DNA of 64,000 nt, taken from an uncultured Cetobacterium sp. GTDB taxonomy: Bacteria > Fusobacteriota > Fusobacteriia > Fusobacteriales > Fusobacteriaceae. The number at the start of each line of letters is the position of its first letter. Positions within the stretch are counted from its first letter, which is position 1. The notes below the pieces were generated by a model. It searched no databases. It was given only the letters and a program-made list of their open reading frames with translations, and was not told where the DNA came from. A program made the translations under genes and the position numbers. The stretch spans positions 30,566 to 94,565 of the forward strand of contig CASFCG010000024.1 in the NCBI GenBank assembly GCA_949293295.1. The letters are read 5' to 3'. Below, piece after piece: positions 44,125 to 53,284 of the stretch.

Positions 44125-44883
44125 ATGAAATTATATTTAACCAATAAGGAGACGGCGGAAGAGATAGTTACTTTAGGTGAAAATAAAAGTCATTATACTT
44201 TTTCTAAAACCTTTATACTTGGAGTTATGGGAGGAATTTTTATAGCTCTTTCATCCTTAGGGAATTTAATTGCTGGTTTCTCTATTGGCGGAGGAATGGG
44301 AAAATTTATAGGTTCTGTCGTTTTTCCAACGGGGCTTATGTTGGTGGTATTAGTTGGAGGTTCTTTATTTACAGGGGATGCTCTTGGAAGTTTAGCGGTA
44401 TCTAAGGGAAAAGTTGAAGTTAAAACTTATATAAGAAATTTGCTGGCTGTTTGGATTGGAAATTTAATTGGTTCCATATTTTTAGCAGTTGTAACTTATT
44501 TAGCTGGAAATTTTTCAGATTCAAATTTTTCACAATATGTTATTAATGTCGCAGTTCATAAAGTTCATTTAAACTTTCTTACTGCTGTAGCCAGTGGTTT
44601 TTTATGTAATATTCTTGTAGCTTTAGCTGTATGGTTTTCACTTGCTTCTAAGCAGTTATCAGGAAAAATTTTAGCTATTTGGTTCCCAATTATGCTATTT
44701 ATACTTAGTGGATTTCAACATATTGTAGCGAATATGTATTATGTAAGTATTGGAAAAATACTTTTTACGTCAGCTTATTCGTTCTCTGAAATAGCTATTC
44801 ATTTTTTAGCAGTTACGATAGGAAATTTTTTATCTGGAGGTATTTTTCTTCCTTTGATTTATAAAAAATTGTATTTGAAATAG
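44125..44883 (+). CDS. Formate/nitrite transporter family channel
   Basis: Pentameric FNT channel for small monovalent acids such as formate or nitrite. 252 residues, six helices, with the typical half-helix GGGMGKFIGSVVFPTGLMLV and LVGGSLFTGDALG at the second break, plus the His-Lys region in AVHKVHLNF. The overall layout is FocA-like, but the family also has lactate, nitrite and hydrosulphide members, so the substrate is open. ATG after AGGAGG, nine bases after the HD gene. Confidence 0.9.
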   Translation: MKLYLTNKETAEEIVTLGENKSHYTFSKTFILGVMGGIFIALSSLGNLIAGFSIGGGMGKFIGSVVFPTGLMLVVLVGGSLFTGDALGSLAVSKGKVEVKTYIRNLLAVWIGNLIGSIFLAVVTYLAGNFSDSNFSQYVINVAVHKVHLNFLTAVASGFLCNILVALAVWFSLASKQLSGKILAIWFPIMLFILSGFQHIVANMYYVSIGKILFTSAYSFSEIAIHFLAVTIGNFLSGGIFLPLIYKKLYLK

Positions 44884-44963
44884 TTAAAGCTAAAATAAAA
44901 AAGATTTTGAAGAGGAGATTAAAATTTTATTTTACTAAGTTTATATATCTTTAATTTTTTAGA

Positions 44964-44992
44964 TTGATTTTTTTAAAATATTATGATATGAT
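44964..44992 (+). promoter_or_regulatory. Promoter of the rimP-nusA-infB operon
   Basis: TTGATT (44964-44969), 17 bases, TATGAT (44987-44992) with TGA before it. Transcription would begin near 44999, upstream of the rimP leader hairpin. Confidence 0.7.
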
Positions 44993-45012
44993 TAAGGTGA
45001 AATTTTTAACAT

Positions 45013-45054
45013 AGTGTAGGAAGAGTGGGAGGGTCCCACTCTTTCTTTATACTA
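45013..45054 (+). promoter_or_regulatory. rimP leader hairpin
   Basis: A 10-bp stem AAGAGTGGGA/TCCCACTCTT with loop GGG (45021-45043), extended outward by AGTGTA/TATACT, followed by TTCTTTAT in part. This matches the conserved hairpin in front of rimP in many bacteria, which resembles a terminator. It may control how much polymerase passes into rimP-nusA, a possible feedback by NusA; the regulator is not proven. Confidence 0.75.
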
Positions 45055-45081
45055 CTTTAAGATAGAAAAGAGGTGAATAAA

Positions 45082-45567
45082 ATGTTGAAACTAGATAAAA
45101 AAGAGATGGAAGAGACTCTAAAAAAAGTGGAAGAGATAGTTATTCCGGCCGCTGAAAAGAGAGGACTGGATATTGTAGATGTTGAATATGTTCAAGAGGG
45201 AGGATATTTATATTTGCGTGTATTTATAGAGAAACAAGATGCAGATATAACATTAGAGGATTGTGGTAACTTAAGTGGAGATATTGATGAAGCTGTAGAT
45301 AGATTAATACCACATAAATTCTTTTTAGAAGTTTCATCTCCTGGTGTTGAGCGTCCATTAAAAAAAGAGGCTGATTATATTAGATTTAATGGCGAAAAAA
45401 TAAGAGTTATGCTTAAGCATAAAATTAATGATAAAAGAACTTATGAAGGAGTTTTACAGAGATTTGAGGATAATAAAATATATTTAAGAGTGGATGCAGA
45501 TGAGATAGAGATACCTTTTAATGAGATAAAAAAAGCCAATATAGTTTTTGATTTTACAGATTTTTAA
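45082..45567 (+). CDS. rimP: Ribosome maturation factor RimP
   Basis: Late 30S assembly factor needed for 16S maturation. 161 residues with the alpha/beta N-terminal domain (PAAEKRGLDIVDVEYVQEGG, then YLYLRVFIEK) and the SH3-like C-terminal domain with FFLEVSSPGVERPLKKEADY. The ATG was chosen over an in-frame GTG three codons earlier, because AGAGGTG fits at its distance. First gene of the operon with nusA and infB. Confidence 0.95.
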   Translation: MLKLDKKEMEETLKKVEEIVIPAAEKRGLDIVDVEYVQEGGYLYLRVFIEKQDADITLEDCGNLSGDIDEAVDRLIPHKFFLEVSSPGVERPLKKEADYIRFNGEKIRVMLKHKINDKRTYEGVLQRFEDNKIYLRVDADEIEIPFNEIKKANIVFDFTDF

Positions 45568-45581
45568 AAGAGGAGGAAGAA

Positions 45582-46664
45582 ATGAAAAATAGAGATGGAA
45601 AAGCTTTTTTAGAAGCATTAGAGCAACTTGAAAAAGAAAAAGGAATTAATAAAGAAAGCATGTTAGAAGCTGTAGAACAGGCTATGCTTGCTGCGTATAA
45701 AAAACACTATGGGGATGAAGAGAGTGTAGAAGTTGTAATCAATCGAGCAACCGGAGAGGTTAAGATTTTTGAAATAAAAAAAGTTGTGGCGGATAAGGAC
45801 CTTTATGACGCTGCTTTAGAAATATCTTTAGAGGATGCTATTGAGAGTGGATACAAAAAAGCTAAAATAGGAGATATGGTAAAGTTAGAAGTAAATTGTG
45901 AGGAATTTAGAAGAAATGCAATTCAAAATGGAAAGCAGATTGTTATTCAGAAAGTTAGAGAGGCTGAAAGACAGTATATTTATGATAGATTTAAGGCTAG
46001 AGAACATGATATTATAAATGGTATAATAAGAAGAATTGATGAAAGAAAAAATGTTTATATAGAGTTTGATGGGATAGAAACTATTCTTCCAGTGGTGGAG
46101 CAATCATATTCTGATATATATAGAGTTGGAGAGAGAATAAAAGTTTATGTGGCAGAGGTCGAAAAAACAAATAAATTTCCTAAAATAGTTATTTCAAGAA
46201 AAAATGATGGATTACTTAGAAAACTATTTGAATTGGAGATTCCGGAGATTTCAAGCGGTATGATAGAGATAAAATCTGTAGCTAGAGAGGCAGGGTCAAG
46301 GGCAAAAGTTGCTGTTTATTCTCCAGATGAAAATATAGATACTGTTGGGGCATGTATTGGTCAGAAAGGTCTAAGAATAAAAAATATAGTAGATGAGTTG
46401 AATGGAGAAAAGATTGATATTGTTGTGTGGAAAGAGAATATGGAGGAGTTTGTATCAGCAGTGCTTAGTCCCGCTAAAGTAGAGAGAGTTGAAATATTAG
46501 AGGATAATGAAACAGCTAGGGTTTTTGTGGATAATTCACAGCTTTCATTAGCAATTGGTAAAAATGGACAAAATGCTAGACTTGCGGCTAAGTTAACGGG
46601 AATCAGAGTTGATATTAAAACTTTGGACGAGATGAAAGAGATTGCAGATGAGATAGAGGAATAG
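45582..46664 (+). CDS. nusA: Transcription termination/antitermination protein NusA
   Basis: Binds RNA polymerase and modulates pausing, termination and antitermination. 360 residues: N-terminal polymerase-binding domain (about 1-130), S1 domain (about 135-200, with HDIINGIIRRIDERKNVYIE), KH1 and KH2 (with CIGQKGLRIKNIVDELNGEK and IGKNGQNARLAAKLTGIRV). It has no acidic C-terminal repeats, as in the short form of Gram-positives. Fourteen bases after rimP. ATG after GAGGAGG. Confidence 0.97.
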   Translation: MKNRDGKAFLEALEQLEKEKGINKESMLEAVEQAMLAAYKKHYGDEESVEVVINRATGEVKIFEIKKVVADKDLYDAALEISLEDAIESGYKKAKIGDMVKLEVNCEEFRRNAIQNGKQIVIQKVREAERQYIYDRFKAREHDIINGIIRRIDERKNVYIEFDGIETILPVVEQSYSDIYRVGERIKVYVAEVEKTNKFPKIVISRKNDGLLRKLFELEIPEISSGMIEIKSVAREAGSRAKVAVYSPDENIDTVGACIGQKGLRIKNIVDELNGEKIDIVVWKENMEEFVSAVLSPAKVERVEILEDNETARVFVDNSQLSLAIGKNGQNARLAAKLTGIRVDIKTLDEMKEIADEIEE

Positions 46665-46665
46665 T

Positions 46666-47178
46666 ATGACAGAAAGAACATGTATTGTATGTAGAGAAAA
46701 AAGAGAGAAAAAAGAGTTATTTAGGATAGCAAAACTTGATGAGAGTAGATATAGATTTGATAAAAAGCAGATAGCACAGACAAGGGCAGTTTATATTTGT
46801 AAAACACATGAGTGTATAAAAAGAGTCTCTAAAAATAGGAAAATAAATCTTCCAACTGAAGATTTAATTTCAATGTTAAATATGTTAAAAACTGAGAATA
46901 AAAACTATTTAAAAATATTGAAAGCAATGAAAGGTTCTGAGTTTTTGACATTTGGAATTAATTTAGTTATAAATGAGATTGAGCATACACACTTTTTAAT
47001 TCTCGCTGAAGATATAAGTGAAAAAAACGATAAAAAAATAATAACTTTAGCTAAAGAAAGAGGGATTCCATATGTTCACTATGGAATGAAAAAAGAGTTA
47101 GGAGAGATATTTAATAAGAGTGAAATTAATGTAGTTGCCGTAACAAATAAAAAGATTGCTAAAGGAATGATTGAATAA
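46666..47178 (+). CDS. YlxR (RnpM)-YlxQ (L7Ae) fusion protein
   Basis: 170 residues in one frame with two known small RNA-binding units. Residues 1-75 are YlxR/DUF448 (TERTCIVCREKREKKELFRI, then RAVYICKTHECIKRVSKNRK), which in Firmicutes binds RNase P RNA. About 80-168 are an L7Ae-like fold (GINLVINEIEHTHFLILAED, ERGIPYVHYGMKKELGEIF). In many bacteria these are separate neighbouring genes in the nusA-infB operon; here they are one protein. The ATG is one base after the nusA stop. An RNase P RNA gene is in this window. Fusion is seen directly; joint function is inference. Confidence 0.85.
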   Translation: MTERTCIVCREKREKKELFRIAKLDESRYRFDKKQIAQTRAVYICKTHECIKRVSKNRKINLPTEDLISMLNMLKTENKNYLKILKAMKGSEFLTFGINLVINEIEHTHFLILAEDISEKNDKKIITLAKERGIPYVHYGMKKELGEIFNKSEINVVAVTNKKIAKGMIE

Positions 47179-47200
47179 AAATACAGGGAGGTCAGGAAGT

Positions 47201-49171
47201 ATGAAAAAAAATATAGATTTTAATGAGATAGATGACTATATGGAAGAAGAAAAAGGAAAAAAATTAAAAAAGAACACTAAGAAAAAAAGTTTCGCTTTAG
47301 ATGAAGGAGTGAATGAGGAAGGAAAGAATAGAAAAAAGAAAAAAGGAAGAAGAGCGGACTTTGTTGTAAAGAAAGTGGAGCAAGGTTCTGAGGTTATAGA
47401 AGAAGATGGAATGAAAATGATAAAAATAAGAGGTGAGATAACTCTCGGAGAGTTTGCAGATAAACTTGGAATAGGAAGTTCAGAACTTATAAAAAAACTG
47501 TTTTTAAAAGGGCAGATGTTAACAATAAATAGCGTGATTCCTTTCGAGTTAGCTGAAGAGTTAGCTGTTGATTATGATGCTTTGATTGAGCAAGAGGAAG
47601 AGATTGAACTAAACTTCGGAGATAAATTTGCACTGGAGATAGAGGATAAGGAATATGAGTTAGTAGGAAGAGCTCCAGTTATAACTATAATGGGGCATGT
47701 TGACCATGGGAAAACATCTTTATTGGACGCTATAAGAACAACTTCAGTTGCTTTAGGAGAGGCTGGAGGGATAACTCAGAAAATAGGGGCTTATCAGATA
47801 ACAAAGGGAGATAAAAAAATAACTTTTGTGGACACTCCAGGGCATGAGGCTTTCACAGATATGAGAGCGAGAGGGGCACAAGTAACGGATATTGCGATTC
47901 TTGTGGTAGCAGCAGATGACGGTGTTATGCCACAGACAATAGAGGCATTATCACACGCAAAAGCGGCGAAAGTTCCTATTATTGTCGCAATCAACAAGAT
48001 AGATAAACCGGAAGCCAATCCTATGAGAGTAAAACAGGAGTTAATGGAGCATGGAGTTGTATCTGTTGAATGGGGAGGAGATACTGAGTTTGTAGAGGTA
48101 TCAGCAAAAGCTAAAATGAATCTAGATTCTTTATTAGACACAATACTTATAACAGCGGAGATTTTAGAGTTGAAAGCAAACTTTAAGAAAAGAGCAAAAG
48201 GGGTTGTGTTGGAGTCCAGGTTAGACCCTAAAGTTGGACCGATAGCTGATGTTCTTATTCAAGAGGGAACTTTAAAGGTAGGAGAGGTTATAGTAGCTGG
48301 AGAGTCAATGGGAAAAGTTAGAGCAATGATAAATGACAATGGAAAAAAAGTTGATTCAGCTTCTGTTTCACAACCAATAGAGATTATAGGTTTTAATGAT
48401 GTTCCATCAGCAGGGGACACTTTCTATGTAATTCAAAATGAACAACATGCAAAAAGAATAGTGGAAGAGGTTACAAAAGAGAGAAAAATTGCGGAAGTAA
48501 GTAGAAAAACAATATCTTTAGAAACATTATCACAACACATGGACAATGCAAATGTAAAAGAACTTAATCTGATTTTGAGAGCTGATTCAAGAGGTTCTGT
48601 GGAAGCTTTAAGAGATTCGTTATTGAAATTATCAACGAGTGAAGTTGTTGTAAATATTATTCAAGCAGCTTCAGGAGCCATAACAGAGAGTGATGTAAAA
48701 TTAGCAGAAGCATCAAATGCCATTATCATAGGTTTTAATGTTAGACCTACGACAAATGCTTTAAAAGAAGCTGAGTTAAACAATATAGAGATTAGAACGT
48801 CAAATATTATATATCACATAACAGAGGATATCGAGAAAGCGTTGACAGGAATGTTAGACCCAGAGTTTAAGGAAAGTTATTTAGGAAGAATTGAAATTAA
48901 AAAGATATTCAAAGTTTCAAAAGTTGGAAATGTTGCAGGTTGTATAGTTGTTGATGGGAAAGTAAAAAGAGACTCAAACATTAGAATTTTGAGAGATGGT
49001 ATTGTCGTTTATGAAGGAAAACTGAGTACATTAAAAAGGTTTAAGGATGATGCAAAAGAGGTTGTTGCTGGACAAGAATGTGGTTTAGGAATAGAGAATT
49101 TTAATGATATAAAAGAGGGAGATATTGTAGAGGCGTTCGATATTGTAGAGATAAAAAGAAGTTTAAAGTAG
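47201..49171 (+). CDS. infB: Translation initiation factor IF-2
   Basis: GTPase that places initiator tRNA on the ribosome. 656 residues: short charged N-terminal part (1-70), a small helical domain (GEITLGEFADKLGIGSSELI), then the G domain with GHVDHGKTSLLDAIR, DTPGHEAFTDMRARG, and NKIDKPEAN. Domains II to IV follow, ending with the tRNA-binding C-terminal domain. The N-terminal region is much shorter than in E. coli. The ATG was chosen for GGGAGG nine bases upstream; an earlier TTG (47171) lies within the end of the ylxRQ frame. Confidence 0.97.
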   Translation: MKKNIDFNEIDDYMEEEKGKKLKKNTKKKSFALDEGVNEEGKNRKKKKGRRADFVVKKVEQGSEVIEEDGMKMIKIRGEITLGEFADKLGIGSSELIKKLFLKGQMLTINSVIPFELAEELAVDYDALIEQEEEIELNFGDKFALEIEDKEYELVGRAPVITIMGHVDHGKTSLLDAIRTTSVALGEAGGITQKIGAYQITKGDKKITFVDTPGHEAFTDMRARGAQVTDIAILVVAADDGVMPQTIEALSHAKAAKVPIIVAINKIDKPEANPMRVKQELMEHGVVSVEWGGDTEFVEVSAKAKMNLDSLLDTILITAEILELKANFKKRAKGVVLESRLDPKVGPIADVLIQEGTLKVGEVIVAGESMGKVRAMINDNGKKVDSASVSQPIEIIGFNDVPSAGDTFYVIQNEQHAKRIVEEVTKERKIAEVSRKTISLETLSQHMDNANVKELNLILRADSRGSVEALRDSLLKLSTSEVVVNIIQAASGAITESDVKLAEASNAIIIGFNVRPTTNALKEAELNNIEIRTSNIIYHITEDIEKALTGMLDPEFKESYLGRIEIKKIFKVSKVGNVAGCIVVDGKVKRDSNIRILRDGIVVYEGKLSTLKRFKDDAKEVVAGQECGLGIENFNDIKEGDIVEAFDIVEIKRSLK

Positions 49172-49181
49172 GTGATTTTTT

Positions 49182-49538
49182 ATGAATAAAAAGAGAAGAG
49201 CAGTAATAGAGAAAGAGATTTCAAAAGTTGTCTCTAAAGCGATTTTAGAAGAGATTAAAAATCCAAAATTAAATAAAGTTATTCTATCTATAACTGATAC
49301 AAAAGTTACTGAAGATTTAAAATTCGTAGATATCTCTTTTAGTGTAATGCCCATAGCAGGAGAGAAATATAATAGGGATGAAGTGCTATCTGGATTAAAT
49401 GAAGTTAGAGGTTTTTTAAGAAAAATAATATCGGAAGAGGTTTCTTTGAGATATATTCCAGAGGTTAGAGTAAAACTGGATGATAGTATTGAGCACGCAA
49501 TAAAAATAACAAAACTTCTCGATAGTTTAAAAGGATAG
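49182..49538 (+). CDS. rbfA: Ribosome-binding factor A
   Basis: Late 30S maturation and cold-shock factor that binds near the 16S central pseudoknot. 118 residues with the KH-like fold: NKKRRAVIEKEISKVVSKAI, PKLNKVILSITDTKVTEDLK, FVDISFSVM and RYIPEVRVKLDDSIEHAIKI at the end. Nine bases after infB, ATG start. Usual order infB-rbfA. Confidence 0.95.
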   Translation: MNKKRRAVIEKEISKVVSKAILEEIKNPKLNKVILSITDTKVTEDLKFVDISFSVMPIAGEKYNRDEVLSGLNEVRGFLRKIISEEVSLRYIPEVRVKLDDSIEHAIKITKLLDSLKG

Positions 49539-49542
49539 TGTT

Positions 49543-51237
49543 ATGGAATGGGTGTATGAGAGAGTTTCAAAGCCTCTTTTGAAAGAAAAGATAAAAAAGT
49601 GGGGAACTTCTAAACTTTTGACAACAATACTTATTAAGAAAGGACTTTTTAACAGAAAAAAGAGAGAAGAGTTTTTAAATCCTGATATTTCAAATTTTAG
49701 AAATCCATTTGAGTTTGAGATGATGGAAGAGGTAGTAAAAAGAATTATAAATGCTCGAAAAAGGAAAGAGAAAGTTTTTATCTATGGCGACTATGATGTG
49801 GATGGGATAACAGCTACAATGTTTCTAGTTTTAGTATTTAGACAGATTGGAATAGATACAGAGTATTATATTCCAAGTAGAATGGACGAAGGATATGGTG
49901 TAGATAAAAAGACAATAGATATCATAAAAAAGGCTTCTGGAAAGTTGATTATTACCGTAGATACAGGAGTAAATTCTAAAGAGGATGTGGAGTATGCTCG
50001 AAATTTAGGAATAGATATAATTGTAACAGACCATCATAAATCGGTGAAAGAAAGAGTTGATGAGGGAGTTTTATCAATAAATCCTAAGTTAAGTGAAAAA
50101 TATCAATTCAAATATTTGTCAGGAGCTGGAGTAGCTTTAAAAGTGGCTCAAGCTGTTTATATGAAATTAAATGAAAATATGCATAAATTATATGCATATA
50201 TGGATATAGTGATGATTGGAACGGTAGCGGATGTGGTTCCTATGATTGATGAGAATAGAATTATTATAAAAAGAGGGCTTGAAACTTTAAAAAAAACTAA
50301 GGTAAAAGGGTTAGTTTATTTAATGAGATATTTGAAGCTTCATAGGAAAGAGGTTACGACCACGGATATTAGTTATTTTGTTTCTCCTTTGATAAATTCA
50401 TTGGGAAGATTGGGAAACTCAAGATTAGGAGCAGATTTTTTCGTAAAGTTTGATGAATTTGAAATCTATAATATTATTGAGGAGATGAAAAAATCAAACA
50501 GAAAAAGAAGAGAGCTAGAACGTACTATTTATGAAGAAGCGAATAGAATGATACTAAAAGATAAACAAGCAAATTTAAAATATGGATTTGTAGCTTCTGA
50601 TAAATGGCATCCTGGTATTATAGGTGTTGTTGCCTCGCGTTTAAGCAGTAAGTATAATATGCCAATAGTAATGATAACATTAAAAGATGGGATTGCTAAA
50701 GCCTCATGTCGAAGTGTTCCAACAGTCAATATATTTGAGATTTTAGAGAAAGTTGAGGATAAACTAATCAGATTTGGTGGACATGATTTGGCGGCAGGGT
50801 TCATAGCGAGTGAGAGTAGATTAGCAGAGATAAAAGATAGTTTTGATGAAAATATAAAAGAAGTGAGAGAAGTAGTTAACAAAACAGCAACTCTAGAGAT
50901 TGATATGCAATTGAGTATAGAACAGATAACAGGAGATGCTATACTAGATTTAGATAGATTGACACCTTTTGGTGTAGAAAATAGAGCACCCCATTTTTTG
51001 GATTATAACGTAGAAATTGTGGATATAAATTATTTTGGTGTTGAAGATAGGCATTTTACTGGTTATTTAATAAAAAGTGGAAAAAAATATCCAGTAGTTG
51101 CATTTGATCTATCGCATAAATTGGATATCAAAAATGCTAAGAGTTATAATATAGTCTATTCTCCAGAAAGAAGTTGGGATGAGGAGTTTAGAGAACAACA
51201 TCAGATACGTTTAAAAGACCTTAAGCCAATAAAATAG
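49543..51237 (+). CDS. recJ: Single-stranded-DNA-specific exonuclease RecJ
   Basis: 5'-3' single-strand exonuclease for recombination and mismatch or base-excision repair. 564 residues: DHH domain with VFIYGDYDVDGITATMFLVL, IITVDTGVNSKEDV and IIVTDHHKS (metal ligands). The DHHA1 domain has GVVASRLSSKYNMPIVMITL and the RFGGHDLAAGFIA motif, and a C-terminal OB-fold follows. ATG four bases after rbfA, so co-transcribed with the nusA operon. All metal residues are present. Confidence 0.95.
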   Translation: MEWVYERVSKPLLKEKIKKWGTSKLLTTILIKKGLFNRKKREEFLNPDISNFRNPFEFEMMEEVVKRIINARKRKEKVFIYGDYDVDGITATMFLVLVFRQIGIDTEYYIPSRMDEGYGVDKKTIDIIKKASGKLIITVDTGVNSKEDVEYARNLGIDIIVTDHHKSVKERVDEGVLSINPKLSEKYQFKYLSGAGVALKVAQAVYMKLNENMHKLYAYMDIVMIGTVADVVPMIDENRIIIKRGLETLKKTKVKGLVYLMRYLKLHRKEVTTTDISYFVSPLINSLGRLGNSRLGADFFVKFDEFEIYNIIEEMKKSNRKRRELERTIYEEANRMILKDKQANLKYGFVASDKWHPGIIGVVASRLSSKYNMPIVMITLKDGIAKASCRSVPTVNIFEILEKVEDKLIRFGGHDLAAGFIASESRLAEIKDSFDENIKEVREVVNKTATLEIDMQLSIEQITGDAILDLDRLTPFGVENRAPHFLDYNVEIVDINYFGVEDRHFTGYLIKSGKKYPVVAFDLSHKLDIKNAKSYNIVYSPERSWDEEFREQHQIRLKDLKPIK

Positions 51238-51284
51238 ATGGTAAAGGGTATTATATAAATTTAGAGAATTTAAGGAGGAAAACA

Positions 51285-52571
51285 ATGACACATGAATTAA
51301 AAAAAGCTGAGCATTCAGTAGCAGAGATTAAAATATCTTTAACTAAAGAGGAGTTAGCTCCTATAAAGTCCAAAATAGTAACAGAACTTTCTAAAGTTGT
51401 AGAGATTCCAGGATTTAGAAAAGGAAATGCGCCATTAGATAAAGTTGAAGTTGCATTTAAAGATAGAGTTGTAGATGGAGTTGTAAGAGAGATTTTAAAA
51501 GAAAAATTTGATAAAATAGTTGGAGAAGAAAAAATAAAGCCAGTAAGTAGTATATATAATGTTGTAACGAAAATGGAAAACGGATTCGAAATGGATTTTA
51601 AAGTTGATTTATATCCAGAAGTAACTTTAGGAGAGTATAAAGGATTAACAGCTGAAAGAGAAACTTTTGAGATGAGTGATGAGATTTTAAATAAAGAGAT
51701 TGATAATCTTTTGTCAAGTAAAGCAAAGTTGGAGGATACAACAGAGGGATATAAAGCTGAGATGGGAGACGTTGTTGACCTTGCTTTTGAAGGTTTTGTT
51801 GATGGAGTTGCTTTTGAAGGAGGAAAGTCAAACTCATATCAATTAAAACTGGGAACTAAATCATTTATAGACAGTTTTGAGGAGCAATTAGTTGGATATA
51901 CAACTGGACAAGAAGGAGAGGTAAATGTTACATTCCCAGCGGAGTATCATGTTAAAGAGTTAGCTGGAAAACCAGCAGTATTTAAAGTAAAAATTAATTC
52001 AATAAAAAAATTTGCAAAACCTGAATTAAATGATGAATTAGCAAAAGAGGTAGGATTTGAATCGGTAGTAGATTTAAAGACGAAAATAACAGAAAATATA
52101 AAAAATAGAGAAGAAGCTAGAATAAAAAATATGTTTATAGGAAAACTTCTTCAACAGGTTGTGGCAAACTCAAAAATGGAAATTCCTAGTTCAATGGTAG
52201 TAAGAGAGATAGAAAACAGAATGGCAGATATGGAACAACAATTAGCAATGCAAGGAATGAATTTAGAGCAATACTTTAAGATGACTGGGATGACTAGAGA
52301 GATGATGTTCAATCAAATAGCTCCAATGGCTCATAATAAAGTACAGATTGATTTAATTTTAGCAGAGATTGCAAAGCTTGAAAAAGTAGAGATTTCAAAT
52401 GAAGAACTAGAGAAAAAGATGGAAGATGTTGCTAATATGTACAGAATGACGAAAGAACAATTAAGACAGGAGTTAATAAAAGCTGGAAACTTCGATAATT
52501 TCAAGGCAAGTTTAGAAAACGAATTGAGAGCTGAAAAAGCTGCAGAAATAGTTGTAAACAATGCAAAATAG
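51285..52571 (+). CDS. tig: Trigger factor
   Basis: Ribosome-bound chaperone and prolyl isomerase. 428 residues: N-terminal ribosome-binding domain with the signature PGFRKGNAPLDKVE (FRK loop, docks on L23), FKBP-type domain at about 150-235 (GDVVDLAFEGFVDGVAFEGG, FPAEYHVKELAGKPAVFKV), and a C-terminal helical chaperone domain. AAGGAGG lies before the ATG. First gene of a set that goes on to clpP and clpX, as in many bacteria. Confidence 0.97.
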   Translation: MTHELKKAEHSVAEIKISLTKEELAPIKSKIVTELSKVVEIPGFRKGNAPLDKVEVAFKDRVVDGVVREILKEKFDKIVGEEKIKPVSSIYNVVTKMENGFEMDFKVDLYPEVTLGEYKGLTAERETFEMSDEILNKEIDNLLSSKAKLEDTTEGYKAEMGDVVDLAFEGFVDGVAFEGGKSNSYQLKLGTKSFIDSFEEQLVGYTTGQEGEVNVTFPAEYHVKELAGKPAVFKVKINSIKKFAKPELNDELAKEVGFESVVDLKTKITENIKNREEARIKNMFIGKLLQQVVANSKMEIPSSMVVREIENRMADMEQQLAMQGMNLEQYFKMTGMTREMMFNQIAPMAHNKVQIDLILAEIAKLEKVEISNEELEKKMEDVANMYRMTKEQLRQELIKAGNFDNFKASLENELRAEKAAEIVVNNAK

Positions 52572-52575
52572 AGGT

Positions 52576-52603
52576 TTTGAGTAGGGTAAATTCCCTACTC
52601 AAA
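52576..52603 (+). terminator. Hairpin between tig and clpP
   Basis: An 11-bp stem TTTGAGTAGGG/CCCTACTCAAA with a 6-base loop. No proper T-run follows (CACACTTTT), so termination is likely partial, or the hairpin stabilises the upstream mRNA end. Confidence 0.5.
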
Positions 52604-52611
52604 CACACTTT

Positions 52612-52666
52612 TATGTCAAAACTAGATATCTAAAAACTACAAGTTTGGGTATTTAGTTTTGATATA
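52612..52666 (+). promoter_or_regulatory. Long hairpin in the clpP leader
   Basis: TATGTCAAAACTA (about 52612-52624) pairs with TAGTTTTGATATA (about 52654-52666), a 13-bp stem with one G-U pair and a 29-base interior. It ends 25 bases before the clpP ATG. No CtsR or CIRCE-type operator is recognisable. A protein-binding inverted repeat or RNA control site is possible. Confidence 0.4.
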
Positions 52667-52691
52667 AAAACAGTTTCAAAGGAGGAGTAAA

Positions 52692-53267
52692 ATGTATAAT
52701 CCGACAGTTATAGAGAATACAGGAAAAGGAGAAAGAGTTTATGATATCTATTCGAGACTTTTGAAAGATAGAATTATATTTTTAGGAAGTGAAATAGATG
52801 ACCAAGTGGCAAATGCTATTGTAGCACAGCTTCTATTTTTGGAGGCAGAGGACCCAAATAAAGATATAATAATGTATATAAATAGTCCGGGAGGTGTAAT
52901 AACATCGGGAATGGCAATATATGATACGATGAATTATGTGAAGCCAGATATACAGACAGTATGTATAGGACAAGCAGCTAGTATGGGAGCATTACTTTTA
53001 TCTGCTGGAACAAAAGGAAAAAGATATGCACTTGAAAATGCGAGAGTTATGATACATCAACCTTTGGGAGGAGCAAGAGGTCAGGCAACGGACATTGAGA
53101 TACAGGCAAAAGAGATATTAAGAATGAAAGAGCTAACATCTAAAATTCTAAGCAAAAACACGGAAAAAACTATTGAGGAGATTATTGAAGCGACAGAAAG
53201 AGATAATTTTATGACAGCTGAAGAAGCGAAAGATTTTGGATTGATAGATTGCGTATTTAAAAGATAG
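52692..53267 (+). CDS. clpP: ATP-dependent Clp protease, proteolytic subunit
   Basis: Serine protease ring that works with ClpX. 191 residues; catalytic triad Ser in [14 protein letters not shown], His in [14 protein letters not shown], Asp in the later [11 protein letters not shown] region. N-terminal axial loop [15 protein letters not shown]. No propeptide longer than the usual ten residues is seen. GGAGG lies before the ATG. clpX follows after 17 bases. Confidence 0.97.
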   Translation: MYNPTVIENTGKGERVYDIYSRLLKDRIIFLGSEIDDQVANAIVAQLLFLEAEDPNKDIIMYINSPGGVITSGMAIYDTMNYVKPDIQTVCIGQAASMGALLLSAGTKGKRYALENARVMIHQPLGGARGQATDIEIQAKEILRMKELTSKILSKNTEKTIEEIIEATERDNFMTAEEAKDFGLIDCVFKR

Positions 53268-53284
53268 GAAATAGGGAGGTAAAA

